Shown: in pieces, positions 63,907 to 64,000 of the stretch
Position numbering within the stretch: position 1 is the first letter of the stretch
How the letters are laid out: each line of letters opens with the position of its first letter
DNA from: Clostridia bacterium
Lineage (GTDB): Bacteria > Bacillota > Clostridia > Christensenellales > Aristaeellaceae
Reading direction: 5' to 3'
DNA length: 64,000 nucleotides
Assembly (NCBI GenBank): GCA_017397895.1
Contig: JAFQHP010000020.1
Coordinates: 1 to 64,000, forward strand
The notes under the pieces: model-generated
What the model saw: the letters and a program-made list of their open reading frames with translations, nothing else
Told to the model about the DNA's origin: nothing
The model's database searches: none
Translations under genes and position numbers: made by a program

Positions 63907-64000
63907 TTTTCTGGCTGTCTGAATCCTGGGCCTCGTGCTGCTTTTCTTCCAGCTTGCGGCGGTAGTATTCCTTGGGGGATACCTCGTACTTCTTTTTGAA
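63890..64000 (-). CDS. AraC family transcriptional regulator (C-terminal fragment)
   Basis: The last 36 residues of a minus-strand gene whose start lies beyond the window. FKKKYEVSPKEYYRRKLEEK is the typical end of the AraC-type second helix-turn-helix, followed by an acidic tail. The stop overlaps the GH105 3' end by 17 bases (convergent). It is a likely regulator of the pectin operon. Confidence 0.85.
   Translation of the reverse strand, partial: FKKKYEVSPKEYYRRKLEEKQHEAQDSDSQKIILDE

Overview
The window looks like a chromosome segment of a moderately GC-rich, spore-forming Clostridia-type Firmicute (Bacillota), probably an uncultured gut or rumen bacterium. The reasons are the yabM-yabN-rqcP neighbourhood known from Bacillus, a YunB sporulation protein, T-box and TPP leaders, type III glutamine synthetase, diaminopimelate made through DapL, sugar ABC transporters of the LplB/LplC type, and a cohesin/dockerin pair. 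Genus cannot be fixed from the sequence; a Christensenellales/Oscillospirales-like lineage is only a guess.

Layout. 1-950: TPP riboswitch tail, terminator and thiT. 950-10,200 (minus strand): spoVB/murJ-like flippase, yabN (methylase-MazG), HU, rqcP, then gyrB, a small exported protein and gyrA. 10,200-11,130: promoter of gyrB plus a large structured repeat (element A). 11,130-15,000 (minus): argS-dapF-dapL. 15,100-15,550: a second full-length copy of the structured repeat in opposite orientation (element B). 15,556-25,036 (minus): a 1,940-residue surface protein, an SH3b-CHAP-PG-binding protein, a GuaA-like protein with a dead glutaminase half, and a GNAT. 25,234-35,370 (plus): Nudix, two tiny membrane proteins, GNAT, TSCPD protein, yajC, Mn riboswitch-mntP, T-box-metG, surE, RpiR regulator, HI0933-type flavoprotein and an exonuclease. 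35,446-46,377: two kinase-like proteins, yunB, a surface protein, a degenerate LytM protein, DUF3343 and a cysteine desulfurase, YitT, PAP2 and glnN. 46,452-50,169: XRE regulator with twin operators, M23 peptidase-dockerin, and cohesin protein. 50,235-51,665: pyk. 51,773-64,000: pectin utilisation.

The pectin region forms a coherent pathway. A pectinesterase-family protein removes methyl esters. A LplB/LplC permease pair, a solute-binding protein and an MsmK/UgpC-type ATPase take up oligogalacturonides or rhamnogalacturonides. GH28 and GH105 enzymes, both without signal peptides, finish degradation in the cytoplasm, and an AraC-type regulator is cut by the window end. Five unrecognised small membrane proteins are threaded through the transporter operon.

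The most unusual DNA is non-coding. Elements A and B are about 430-480 bp each. They align end to end in opposite orientation, have inverted ends, and carry five or more hairpins whose arms differ in sequence but keep pairing. A separate short hairpin family (three copies) sits around thiT, spoVB and gyrA. Other points worth checking are the AT-rich patch inside the M23-dockerin gene, the adjacent cohesin gene, the degenerate GuaA paralogue, and a terminator-like hairpin directly behind a perfect consensus promoter at glnN.
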